This document shows positions 15,948 to 22,795 of a stretch of 22,795 nt of DNA, piece after piece. Each line of letters opens with the position of its first letter. Positions within the stretch are counted from its first letter, which is position 1. A program made the translations under genes and the position numbers. A model generated the notes under the pieces. It was not told the origin of the DNA and did no database searches. It saw only the letters and a program-made list of their open reading frames with translations. Location of the stretch: the NCBI GenBank assembly GCA_041497995.1, contig JBGQHM010000068.1, positions 1 through 22,795 of the forward strand, given 5' to 3'. This stretch comes from DATKMS01 sp041497995 (GTDB lineage: Bacteria; Desulfobacterota; Binatia; HRBIN30).

Positions 15948-17615
15948 ATGTCGCTGCGTGATCTGACGCCAGCTCGCGTGACCCACGAAGTACTCAACCA
16001 GCCACCGCCGCTCGAAGGTTACAACCTCTTCGAGCAGGACCGCGCCTTGTCTGAGGCGTTGCATCGCGAGGGTGCCGGCTGGGCCGACGAACGCGCGCGG
16101 CGCCTCGGTGAGATCGCCGGCGGCGAGCCCATGCGTTGGGGCGCGCAGGCAAATGCCAATCCGCCCGTGCTGCGCACGCACGATCGCTACGGCCATCGCA
16201 TCGACGAGGTCGAGTTCCACCCCGCCTGGCATGAGTTGATGCGCTTGGCGGTTGCCCACGAGCTGCACGCGCTGCCGTGGCGCGATCCGCGTCCGGGTGC
16301 CCACGTCGCGCGCGCCGCACTGTTCATGCTGCTCGGGCAGGCCGAGTCCGGTCACGGCTGTCCGATTTCCATGACGTATTCGGGTGTGCCGGCGTTGCGC
16401 GCGCAGCCGGAGATCGCGGCCGAGTGGGAGCCGCGCCTGACCTCGACACAGTACGACCCGCGCATGATTCCTTCCAATCAGAAGACCGGCGCGCTGTGCG
16501 GCATGGCGATGACCGAGAAGCAGGGCGGCTCCGACGTGCGCGCCAACACGACACGCGCCCGCGCACTCGGCCGCGGCGGTCCGGGTGGCGAGTACGAAAT
16601 CACCGGACACAAGTGGTTCTGCTCGGCGCCGATGTGCGATGCGTTCCTGGTGCTGGCGCACACCGAGCGCGGCCTCACGTGCTTCCTGCTGCCGCGCTGG
16701 CTGCCCGACGGCACGCGCAACCGCTTCTACGTTCAACGGCTGAAGGACAAGCTCGGCAACCGGTCCAACGCGTCGAGTGAGGTAGAGTTCGATGCCGCAT
16801 GGGCACGCATGGTCGGCGAGGACGGCCGCGGTGTGCCGACGATCATCGAGATGGTGAACCACACGCGTCTCGATTGCGTGATCGGCGTGGCCGCGCAGAT
16901 GCGCCAGGCCGTGGCACAGGCCACGCACCACACGGCGCACCGCTCGGCCTTCGGCAAGGTGCTGATCGACCAACCGCTGATGCAGAACGTCCTGGCCGAC
17001 TTGTGCGTCGAGTCTGAAGCGGCGACGGCGGCGATGATGCGGCTAGCGCGCGCCTACGATGAAAGCGAACACGACGAGCACCAGCGTCACTTCGCCCGCC
17101 TGGCCACGGCGGTGGTGAAGTACTGGACCTGCAAGCGCTCGCCCATGCACGTCGCCGAGGCGCTCGAATGTCTCGGCGGCAGCGGCTACGTCGAGGAATC
17201 GATCCTGCCGCGCCTCTACCGCGAAGCGCCGCTCAACGGCATATGGGAAGGATCCGGCAACGTCATCTGCCTCGACGTCCTGAGGGCGATGGGTCGCGAG
17301 CCGGAGTCGGTCGACGCCTTCTTCGACGAAGTCGGTTTGGCGAGTGGTGCCGAGCCGCGGCTGGCCTCGTTCGTCAGCGCGTTGCGCAAGGACCTCGGCG
17401 ACTTCGACGCCATCGAGTACCGCGCGCGGCGCATTGTCGAGCACATGGCCCTGGCACTGCAGGCGTCGCTCCTCGTGCGCCACGGCGACGCGGCAGTCGC
17501 CGACGCCTTCTGCGCGTCGCGTCTGACCGATGACCACGGCCGCGCCTTCGGCACGCTGCCTCGGGCAGTGGACTGCGCTCGCATCATCGAGCGCGCCCGC
17601 CCGCAGGTTGAGTGA
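15948..17615 (+). CDS. aidB: AidB-like acyl-CoA dehydrogenase family protein
   Basis: FAD flavoprotein of 555 residues in the AidB branch of acyl-CoA dehydrogenases; E. coli AidB (541 residues) is a DNA-binding member of the adaptive response to alkylation. The AidB N-terminus is clear in VTHEVLNQPPPLEGYNLFEQD. The flavin-binding middle domain has MAMTEKQGGSDVRANTT and ITGHKWFCSAPMCDAFLVLA. The C-terminal helical domain shows RSAFGKVLIDQPLMQNVLAD and LGGSGYVEESILPRLYREAP followed by IWEGSGNVICLDVLR. GGAGG lies six bases before the ATG. It may instead be an isovaleryl-CoA-type dehydrogenase; the AidB N-terminus and length favour AidB. Cytoplasmic. Confidence 0.88.
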   Translation: MSLRDLTPARVTHEVLNQPPPLEGYNLFEQDRALSEALHREGAGWADERARRLGEIAGGEPMRWGAQANANPPVLRTHDRYGHRIDEVEFHPAWHELMRLAVAHELHALPWRDPRPGAHVARAALFMLLGQAESGHGCPISMTYSGVPALRAQPEIAAEWEPRLTSTQYDPRMIPSNQKTGALCGMAMTEKQGGSDVRANTTRARALGRGGPGGEYEITGHKWFCSAPMCDAFLVLAHTERGLTCFLLPRWLPDGTRNRFYVQRLKDKLGNRSNASSEVEFDAAWARMVGEDGRGVPTIIEMVNHTRLDCVIGVAAQMRQAVAQATHHTAHRSAFGKVLIDQPLMQNVLADLCVESEAATAAMMRLARAYDESEHDEHQRHFARLATAVVKYWTCKRSPMHVAEALECLGGSGYVEESILPRLYREAPLNGIWEGSGNVICLDVLRAMGREPESVDAFFDEVGLASGAEPRLASFVSALRKDLGDFDAIEYRARRIVEHMALALQASLLVRHGDAAVADAFCASRLTDDHGRAFGTLPRAVDCARIIERARPQVE

Positions 17616-17647
17616 GGGGACTGTCCCCTCCTTCGGGGACTGTCCCC
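17616..17647. repeat. Two tandem palindromes GGGGACTGTCCCC
   Basis: The 13-base palindrome occurs at 17616-17628 and 17635-17647 with a 19-base period, beginning directly after the aidB-like stop. Each can form a 6-bp stem. No T-run follows. It may be an extragenic repeat, or may slow transcription between aidB and thrH. Confidence 0.55.
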
Positions 17648-17687
17648 CTTCTTGATCTCGCTACCCGGAACCGCTAGCCAGGCGCGC

Positions 17688-18290
17688 ATGATTGCGTGCC
17701 TCGATCTGGAAGGTGTGCTCGTCCCGGAAATCTGGATCAATGTTGCGAAGACCACGGGTATCGACGCGCTGAAGCGCACGACGCGCGACGAGCCCGACTA
17801 CGACAAGCTGATGCGCGACCGGCTGCGCATCCTCGATCAACACGGTCTCAAGCTGCGCGACATTCAGTCAGTCATCGGGCAGATGGGTCCACTCGACGGC
17901 GCGCGCGAGTTTCTCAACTGGCTGCGCGAGCGCGCGCAAGTCATCATCCTCTCCGACACCTTCTATGAGTTCGCTGCGCCGTTGATGGCGCAGCTCGACT
18001 ACCCATGCTTGTTCTGCAACTCGCTGGTGCTTGATGAGCAGGGACGCGTGACGGACTACCAGCTGCGCATCCGTGACGGAAAGCGTAAGGCGGTGATGGC
18101 TCTCAAGCTACTCAACTTCACCGTCGTGGCTGCCGGCGATTCGTACAACGACACCACGATGCTGGCGGAGGCCGACGCCGGCATCCTCTTTTGCCCGCCC
18201 GACAACGTGATCCGCGACTTCCCGCAGTTTCCGGTGACGCGCACGTACGATGAGTTGCGCGCGGCGTTCACAAGCGCGGCGTCGCCCTGA
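17688..18290 (+). CDS. thrH: ThrH-like phosphoserine phosphatase / homoserine phosphotransferase
   Basis: HAD-superfamily enzyme of 200 residues, matching ThrH length. In Pseudomonas, ThrH dephosphorylates phosphoserine and can move the phosphate to homoserine, linking serine and threonine synthesis. Motif I is CLDLEGVLVPEIW with Asp6 and Glu8 (the DLE form typical of ThrH), motif II is VIILSDTFYEF with its Ser, motif III is the Lys in RDGKRKAVMAL, and motif IV is AAGDSYNDTTML. All catalytic residues are present. The ATG at 17688 is chosen because motif I begins five residues in; the upstream TTG at 17652 would add twelve residues of repeat-region sequence. Cytoplasmic. A plain phosphoserine phosphatase role is possible. 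Confidence 0.92.
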   Translation: MIACLDLEGVLVPEIWINVAKTTGIDALKRTTRDEPDYDKLMRDRLRILDQHGLKLRDIQSVIGQMGPLDGAREFLNWLRERAQVIILSDTFYEFAAPLMAQLDYPCLFCNSLVLDEQGRVTDYQLRIRDGKRKAVMALKLLNFTVVAAGDSYNDTTMLAEADAGILFCPPDNVIRDFPQFPVTRTYDELRAAFTSAASP

Positions 18291-18343
18291 ACGTTTAGTT
18301 GCTCTGCGAAGTATTCAGCCCGCCAAGTTACAGGTACCGCGGT

Positions 18344-18769
18344 TTACCCTGCGTTGGATAGATCGTGCTTGGCCATGAACGCACGGATTTTTGTCATTAG
18401 GTAATCGTACTCTTCAAGCCACAACTGCGGACCATCCTGACCGAATCTCCCGTTCATCCAGTATCGCGGCCATACGAGGTACTCGCCCTCCGGCAAAGCC
18501 TGGCAGAGCAACAATGCCGGTAAGTATCCCTGGTCTTGTCTGTCACCGATTGGGGCGCGTTCATCCAGCAACGCGACGAATAGGACCTCGTATGGCCGCG
18601 CTCCTTCCGCAGGCTTTGACTTCGGCGGGGGCCACTCCCCACGCCATTTCATCGGTTGGCCGCACGGGTCTGGACACACCACAGGCTGTGTCTGCCAACG
18701 CCGCAACTTGACCGGCCAAGACTCCCAAACCTGATGGCCGGCTGAACACTCAAGCCTATCGTTCGCCAT
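18344..18769 (-). CDS. Hypothetical protein with N-terminal zinc-ribbon-like Cys pattern
   Basis: Protein of 141 residues that I do not recognise. The N-terminus has CSAGHQVWESWP, then CPDPCGQPMKWRGEWPPP; Cys8 with the later CPDPC pair could form a small zinc ribbon. The second half is rich in Trp, Tyr and acidic residues (LVWPRYWMNGRFGQDGPQLW). No signal peptide or membrane segment is seen. The amino-acid make-up looks like a true protein, whereas the opposite strand is Ser/Arg-rich shadow. GC content is lower than in thrH. It stands alone, convergent with thrH across a 53-bp gap without a clear terminator. Confidence 0.6.
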   Translation of the reverse strand: MANDRLECSAGHQVWESWPVKLRRWQTQPVVCPDPCGQPMKWRGEWPPPKSKPAEGARPYEVLFVALLDERAPIGDRQDQGYLPALLLCQALPEGEYLVWPRYWMNGRFGQDGPQLWLEEYDYLMTKIRAFMAKHDLSNAG

Positions 18770-18950
18770 CGCTTCTCAGCCTCCCAACTAGCCGCCAAGG
18801 CCTACAGCAGCTTGGAGCACAGCGGTCAGACCCCGCCTCTCCGGTCGAGCCCGCGTCCATCGCTTGCATCGACCCGCACACAGTATGACGCGCACTCCTG
18901 GTGGAATCTCTTCAGTTTGGATTGGCGCAATTGGTCCGTGCGTCCACGCA
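18770..18950. other. Short gap without visible features
   Basis: About 180 bases between the hypothetical gene and the propeller gene's end. I see no open frame, hairpin with T-run, or repeat. Confidence 0.4.
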
Positions 18951-20561
18951 CTAAGGACACCCGTTCAGAACCGCGTTGACCGCAGTTAGAATCTCAGTGA
19001 TGGCGATTTGTCCGTCGTGGTTCAAGTCGCCTCTCGTGCATGCAGACGCATCCACGTTCCCGAGGGCGATGCTCACCATCACCAAGAGTTCGTCGACCGT
19101 TACGGATCCATCGCGGTTGCAATCACCGGCGCAGGCGTGAGGTGGACTGGCAGTGGACGTAGGACTCGGCACCTCAATCGTTGTGGGCAACAGTGTCGCG
19201 GTTGGCACCGATACCGCCACACACGTCCCTTCCAGGCCGCGAAGTGTACAAAATTCATTCGTCTTGTCACAGGCTCGGTCGCAGCAGATGGAATCAACAC
19301 AGAATGTCGACGAACATTGATCGCTCGTCGCACAGGCATGCCCACTCGGCAGCGCCGCCGTTACACAGGTTCCCTCAAGGCTAGGCAGCTTGCAGAATTC
19401 ATTTGCCCCGTTGCACGCTCGGTCGCAGCAAATGTGATCGACGCAGAACGCGGACGAGCATTGACCGTCAACCAAGCAACTCTGCCCATTCGTCCTCTGG
19501 CAGCTGATGATTGCAATCTGATTGGCTGCTTGACCTTCAAAAGGGGACGGTATCGTGCCGCGTCTCGTGCTGCCGGTGGTATCGATCGCATAGACGCTGC
19601 CTGCCGTTGCATATAAGAAGTGTCCATCTGGCGTAACCGCGACGTCACCAACACCTTGGTCGAGGAGAATCGGATCGCCGACCACCTCGTTCGTGCTTGT
19701 ATCGACGGCCCAAACTGCCCCGCCAAACGGCGGCCCGTTCGGGTTTAGGATCGTAGTCCCAATATACGCTCGACGGCCCTCAGGGCTGAGCGCGACGGCG
19801 GTGGGGGACAGCTGGCCGCTAGGGAACTGATCGCCTCCTAGCACGATGTGGGCACTAACGGTGTTGGTCGCCGTGTTGATCACGGCGACCCCGACATAGG
19901 CTTTAGCGCCATCGGGGGTGATCGCCACGTTAGTGCCGAAAGATCCTATCTGTATTGGCGGCCCTACAACGGTATTGGTGCCCGTGTCCATGACGAACAC
20001 ATCAAATGGGGAATTGCCGTTCGTGACGTAGAGACGCTGCCCATCGGGAGTTACGCCGATGTTGTCGATGAAGATCACATCGGGACGGCTGACTACGGAA
20101 ATTGTGGTGACCACAGCATTCGTAGTGGTGTTGATCACGGCGACACCCCTAGCCGCATCGGTCACGTAAGCGAAACGTCCGTTCGGCGCGACCGCGATCC
20201 CACTACCGCCGGCTCTGTCAAATGGGATGCTTCGAACAACCACGTTCGTCGCCGTGTCTATCTTGAGCACGTCGGGTCCGGCGGCTGTGAAAACCGATCG
20301 GCTGTCCGGGGTGGCGGCAATGCCTGTGGGGGCTTCGGAAAGCGGGATTTCGGCTGATACAGCCTGATTGGCTGTGTCGATGACAAAGACACCACCAGGC
20401 GAGGTGACGTAGGCGCAGTATTGAGCTACGGCCAGAGAAGGAAGTAGATCGAACAGCAGGACAAGAATGGCACCTAGCAGCGCTCTGTGCTGACAGAGTC
20501 GGTCTACCCTGGCTACTGGCCAAGCACGGTGCTTCGTTGCCGGTGTTGCCAAGCAGGTCAC
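18951..20561 (-). CDS. Secreted YVTN beta-propeller protein with Cys-rich repeats and dockerin-like EF-hand pair
   Basis: Exported multi-domain protein of about 536 residues. A hydrophobic signal segment (RALLGAILVLLFDLLPSLAVAQ) is followed by a beta-propeller of YVTN-type repeats: AYVTSPGGVFVIDT, FAYVTDAARGVAVINTTTNA, LYVTNGNSPFDVFVMDT, AYVGVAVINTATN and further copies. Next come two ~40-residue Cys-rich units (QCSSAFCVDHICCDRAC and QCSSTFCVDSICCDRAC), then a Pro/Thr linker. The end is a Cys-bracketed pair of calcium loops, DCNRDGSVTVDEL and DLNHDGQIAITEI, dockerin-like. The start is uncertain: GTG at 20561 is preferred because the frame upstream to ATG 20693 does not look coding; TTG at 20552 is another option. 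It probably acts at the cell surface in binding; no enzyme motif is seen. Confidence 0.85.
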   Translation of the reverse strand: MTCLATPATKHRAWPVARVDRLCQHRALLGAILVLLFDLLPSLAVAQYCAYVTSPGGVFVIDTANQAVSAEIPLSEAPTGIAATPDSRSVFTAAGPDVLKIDTATNVVVRSIPFDRAGGSGIAVAPNGRFAYVTDAARGVAVINTTTNAVVTTISVVSRPDVIFIDNIGVTPDGQRLYVTNGNSPFDVFVMDTGTNTVVGPPIQIGSFGTNVAITPDGAKAYVGVAVINTATNTVSAHIVLGGDQFPSGQLSPTAVALSPEGRRAYIGTTILNPNGPPFGGAVWAVDTSTNEVVGDPILLDQGVGDVAVTPDGHFLYATAGSVYAIDTTGSTRRGTIPSPFEGQAANQIAIISCQRTNGQSCLVDGQCSSAFCVDHICCDRACNGANEFCKLPSLEGTCVTAALPSGHACATSDQCSSTFCVDSICCDRACDKTNEFCTLRGLEGTCVAVSVPTATLLPTTIEVPSPTSTASPPHACAGDCNRDGSVTVDELLVMVSIALGNVDASACTRGDLNHDGQIAITEILTAVNAVLNGCP

Positions 20562-21121
20562 CGTGACTGTCGCGCTCCCCGCGATTGATCTGCAACGCTG
20601 CTGGGAGCAGCGTGTCGCAACCTCCCGAGTAGAGATCCGCCAAGCAACGTTGATCGCCTCGTGGCGTTGTACCCCAGCATATTGCAACGTCATTAAGTCA
20701 ACCCACCCTGTTTGTCCACTGCGAGTGCAACCTCCAAGGTGACCTTCATTGAGCCTGCCCGGCCGCCCGACAGAATGGTGCGCAACTTTCGGCAGTCTAG
20801 GCCTTGTCCGCCAACGGAAGCACCCGTGAGCAATCCCCGTCTGAGGTACACGAGAGCCGGCGACGCGCCACAGGAAACCGGAGAGAGCAGGGGCGCGGAA
20901 GCACCACGATGGCGCCCGCGTTGTAGTGGAACACGCCGACGCGATTGACGCCGTTGGCGAGGGTGCCGGGCAAACGCAGCCCGCAGGAGCAGCGGTAGCG
21001 TGACCAACGAGCCGCCACTGCGAGCGCTTTTATCACGCCGGCAACAACCCCCACCCGCGGCTAGGTGTACCATGTGGGGGGCTCAAGCAATCGTGGTCGG
21101 CGCCCCGCCCCTGGGGTTCAC
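20562..21121. other. Gap between propeller gene and egtB without a supported gene
   Basis: Up to 560 bases (428 if the propeller starts at 20693). Both strands have open frames, but their Arg/Ser/Gly-rich translations look like shadows. A minus-strand frame at 20797-21054 contains ANGVNRVGVFHYNAGAIVV and could be a decayed gene tail; I cannot support more. No strong terminator hairpin is seen after egtB. Confidence 0.35.
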
Positions 21122-22399
21122 TCAGCGCCGATCACGCGCCAGGCGGATTCCGCTGAATTGCCAGCGCGCATCGGGTGGAAAGAAATTGCGGTACGTCGCC
21201 CGGACGTGATCGCGGGGCGTCGCACACGAGCCGCCGCGCAGCACCAGCTGGTTGCACATGAACTTACCGTTGTACTCGCCCAGCGCGCCGGCGGGCGGTT
21301 CATAGCCTGGGTAGGATGAGTACGCACTCTGCGTCCACTCCCACACGTCGCCAAAGAGTTGCGTGAGGCCTACAGCCTCGGGACGAGTCGGCGCCGGATG
21401 CAGCAAGCCATTCTCCACGAAGTTGCCGTCGACAACGGCGTCGGCTGCAGCGACCTCCCATTCAGCCTCACGCGCCAACCGCGCTCCCGCCCAGCGTGCG
21501 AAGGCATCGGCTTCGTAGAAGCTAACGTGGCACACCGGCTCGCCGGCATCGATCGGGCGCAGGCCCGCGAGCGTCATCACTTCCCATCCCGCGTCGCGCG
21601 GCTCCCAATACAACGGAGCGGACCAACCGCGGGCCTGGAGGGCATTCCAGCCATCCGACAGCCACAGCTCCGGGCGCCGATAGCCGCCATCCTCAACGAA
21701 GGCGAGATACTCGCCGTTGGTCACGAGTCGCGTGGCCAGCTCGAAAGCTTCGACAAGAACCCGGTGCCGCGGCGACTCGTTGTCGAAAGCGAAGCCGTGA
21801 CCGTCGTGGCCGATCCACCGTACGCCTTCATCAAACGCCTGCCACCGCAGCGGCATCGTCCCCACGTCTGGCAATTGCGACCGCTCGCGGTACGTCGGAC
21901 GCAGCGGGTTGCACGAGAGCAGGTGCTTGATGTCGGTGAGGATCAGTTCCTGATGCTGCTGCTCGTGCTGCAGACCGAGCTCAACGATGCCGGCGTCGAT
22001 CGTACGTTCATTCTCCAACAGCGCCAGCATCTGCGCGTCCACGTGCGCCCGGTAGGTGAGGACCTCGTCGAGTGTGGGACGCGACAGCAAGCCGCGCTGC
22101 GGCCGTGGATGCTGCTGGCCAACCGTCTGGTAATAGGAGTTGAAAAGGACGCGAAACTCGGGATGGAAGAGCTGATAGCCACGCATCCGCGGGACCAGGA
22201 CGAAGGTCTCGAAGAACCAGCTGGTGTGCGCGAGGTGCCACTTCGCCGGGCTGGCGTCGTCCATCGACTGCACTTGGCAGTCCTCGGGTGACAACGGTTC
22301 GCACAGCCGTTCCGTCGCCCGCCGCACTCCGCGGTAGCGGTCGGCCAACGCAGTGCTCGCCGGCGTGCGGCGACTGCTTGCTCGGGACGCTGGCCCCAT
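21122..22399 (-). CDS. egtB: Ergothioneine biosynthesis protein EgtB
   Basis: Non-haem iron sulfoxide synthase that joins a cysteine-derived thiol to hercynine in ergothioneine synthesis, 425 residues. The N-terminal DinB-like domain shows WHLAHTSWFFETF (His58 as likely iron ligand) and LGLQHEQQHQELI (His145 and His149). The C-terminal formylglycine-generating-enzyme-like domain includes WIGHDGHGFAFDNESPRHRV, FGDVWEWTQSAYSSYPGY and LRGGSCATPRDHVRATYRNF. The iron-binding triad is present, so it should be active. It starts 14 bases after the flavin reductase-like gene's stop, suggesting one transcript. The partner methyltransferase gene egtD is not in the window, and the gap after egtB holds no sign of it. 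The exact thiol donor is not determinable. Confidence 0.93.
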   Translation of the reverse strand: MGPASRASSRRTPASTALADRYRGVRRATERLCEPLSPEDCQVQSMDDASPAKWHLAHTSWFFETFVLVPRMRGYQLFHPEFRVLFNSYYQTVGQQHPRPQRGLLSRPTLDEVLTYRAHVDAQMLALLENERTIDAGIVELGLQHEQQHQELILTDIKHLLSCNPLRPTYRERSQLPDVGTMPLRWQAFDEGVRWIGHDGHGFAFDNESPRHRVLVEAFELATRLVTNGEYLAFVEDGGYRRPELWLSDGWNALQARGWSAPLYWEPRDAGWEVMTLAGLRPIDAGEPVCHVSFYEADAFARWAGARLAREAEWEVAAADAVVDGNFVENGLLHPAPTRPEAVGLTQLFGDVWEWTQSAYSSYPGYEPPAGALGEYNGKFMCNQLVLRGGSCATPRDHVRATYRNFFPPDARWQFSGIRLARDRR

Positions 22400-22413
22400 C
22401 GGCCTTCGCCAGA

Positions 22414-22795
22414 TTACCCGCCGTAGAAGGTCTTCTCGCCGAGATCCTTAAGCCACAGCGTGGCGTCGTCGGGACGGCCATCGGGTTGCCGCGCAACCCC
22501 TGCGTCCACCACTTCGCCGACCACGATCGAGTGGTCGCCGCGCTCGACGATGTCGGTCAGCTTGCACTCCACGAACGCGGGCGTGTTCTCCAAGATGGGA
22601 GCGCCGGTCGTGCCGCGGCGGAACGGCTCGCCGGAGATCTTGTTACCGTCGCGTGTGGCGGGCTTGAAGAACGCAAACGCCATCGCTTGCTGGCCTTTGG
22701 CGAGCACGTTCAGCGCAAAAGCGCGGCTCTCCTTGATCAGCGCATGCGCGCCGGAGTCCGCCTTGACACCGACCACGACCAGCGGCGGCTCGAAC
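22414..22795 (-). CDS. Flavin reductase-like FMN-binding protein (N-terminus off window)
   Basis: C-terminal ~126 residues of a flavin reductase-like protein; the frame remains open at the right edge (FEPPLVVVGVKADS), so the start is outside. Visible family features are the PLVVVGVK strand, SRAFALNVLAKGQQAMAFAF, a central GAPILENTPAFVECKL and GDHSIVVGEVVDAGV, matching the split-barrel flavin reductase domain. Such proteins reduce or bind FMN and often supply flavin-dependent oxygenases. The gene is directly upstream of egtB on the same strand, with 14 bases between them; a functional link to ergothioneine synthesis is not established. Confidence 0.85.
   Translation of the reverse strand, partial: FEPPLVVVGVKADSGAHALIKESRAFALNVLAKGQQAMAFAFFKPATRDGNKISGEPFRRGTTGAPILENTPAFVECKLTDIVERGDHSIVVGEVVDAGVARQPDGRPDDATLWLKDLGEKTFYGG

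Noticed and set aside
15924..16973. 349-codon minus-strand open frame opposite the AidB-like gene
   Set aside because: Shadow frame: the plus strand carries the complete acyl-CoA dehydrogenase motifs.
20693..21073. Minus-strand open frame whose TAA overlaps the ATG at 20693 (TAATG)
   Set aside because: The overlap looks like coupling, but the translation is Arg/Ser/Gly-rich without a domain, and the frame just after ATG 20693 also looks non-coding up to the signal peptide.

Overview
The window is high-GC bacterial DNA, probably from an uncultured Deltaproteobacteria-like lineage such as Candidatus Binatia. The support is indirect: the gene mix (GMC oxidoreductase with gluconate-dehydrogenase-type subunit, AidB-like acyl-CoA dehydrogenase, ThrH, EgtB) and a secreted protein ending in a Cys-bracketed dockerin-like EF-hand pair. 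There is no rRNA or other decisive marker.

Layout. 1-2518 (-): GH38 alpha-mannosidase running off the left edge. 2694-5335 (+): two-gene operon of a Tat/lipoprotein gluconate 2-dehydrogenase subunit 3-like protein and a GMC oxidoreductase. 5437-13467: accessory island of toxin-antitoxin and defence-type genes. 13420-14301 (-): MoxR AAA+ ATPase. 14374-14575: small palindrome-rich element. 14659-18290 (+): cupin, CDP-alcohol phosphatidyltransferase, AidB-like dehydrogenase and ThrH, separated by palindromic repeats. 18344-20561 (-): a small hypothetical gene and a secreted beta-propeller/Cys-rich/dockerin-like protein. 21122-22795 (-): egtB preceded by a flavin reductase-like gene cut by the right edge.

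The main discovery is how the island is built. The last bases of moxR occur three times in the same orientation: in the intact gene (13420-13534), as a 115-bp remnant about 91% identical (9521-9635), and as a 46-bp copy identical to the gene's end (5437-5482). These copies bracket two modules with the same order: moxR-end repeat, minus-strand toxin-antitoxin pair, minus-strand helicase C-terminus, plus-strand gene(s), moxR-end repeat. Module B (9636-13421) carries a YgiT/DUF4258-type pair, a full primase-helicase of the kind databases call TOTE-conflict-system AEP, and a small unknown gene whose stop codon lies in the repeat. Module A (5483-9520) carries VapBC, only the last ~65 codons of a homologous helicase, and McrBC. 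This looks like serial insertion of TA-stabilised defence cassettes at the 3' end of moxR, with the repeats acting as att-like sites. No integrase is visible, so the mechanism (site-specific recombination supplied in trans, or homologous exchange between moxR ends) is inference.

Removing the island would leave the GMC gene and moxR convergent about 100 bp apart, which is the predicted empty site.
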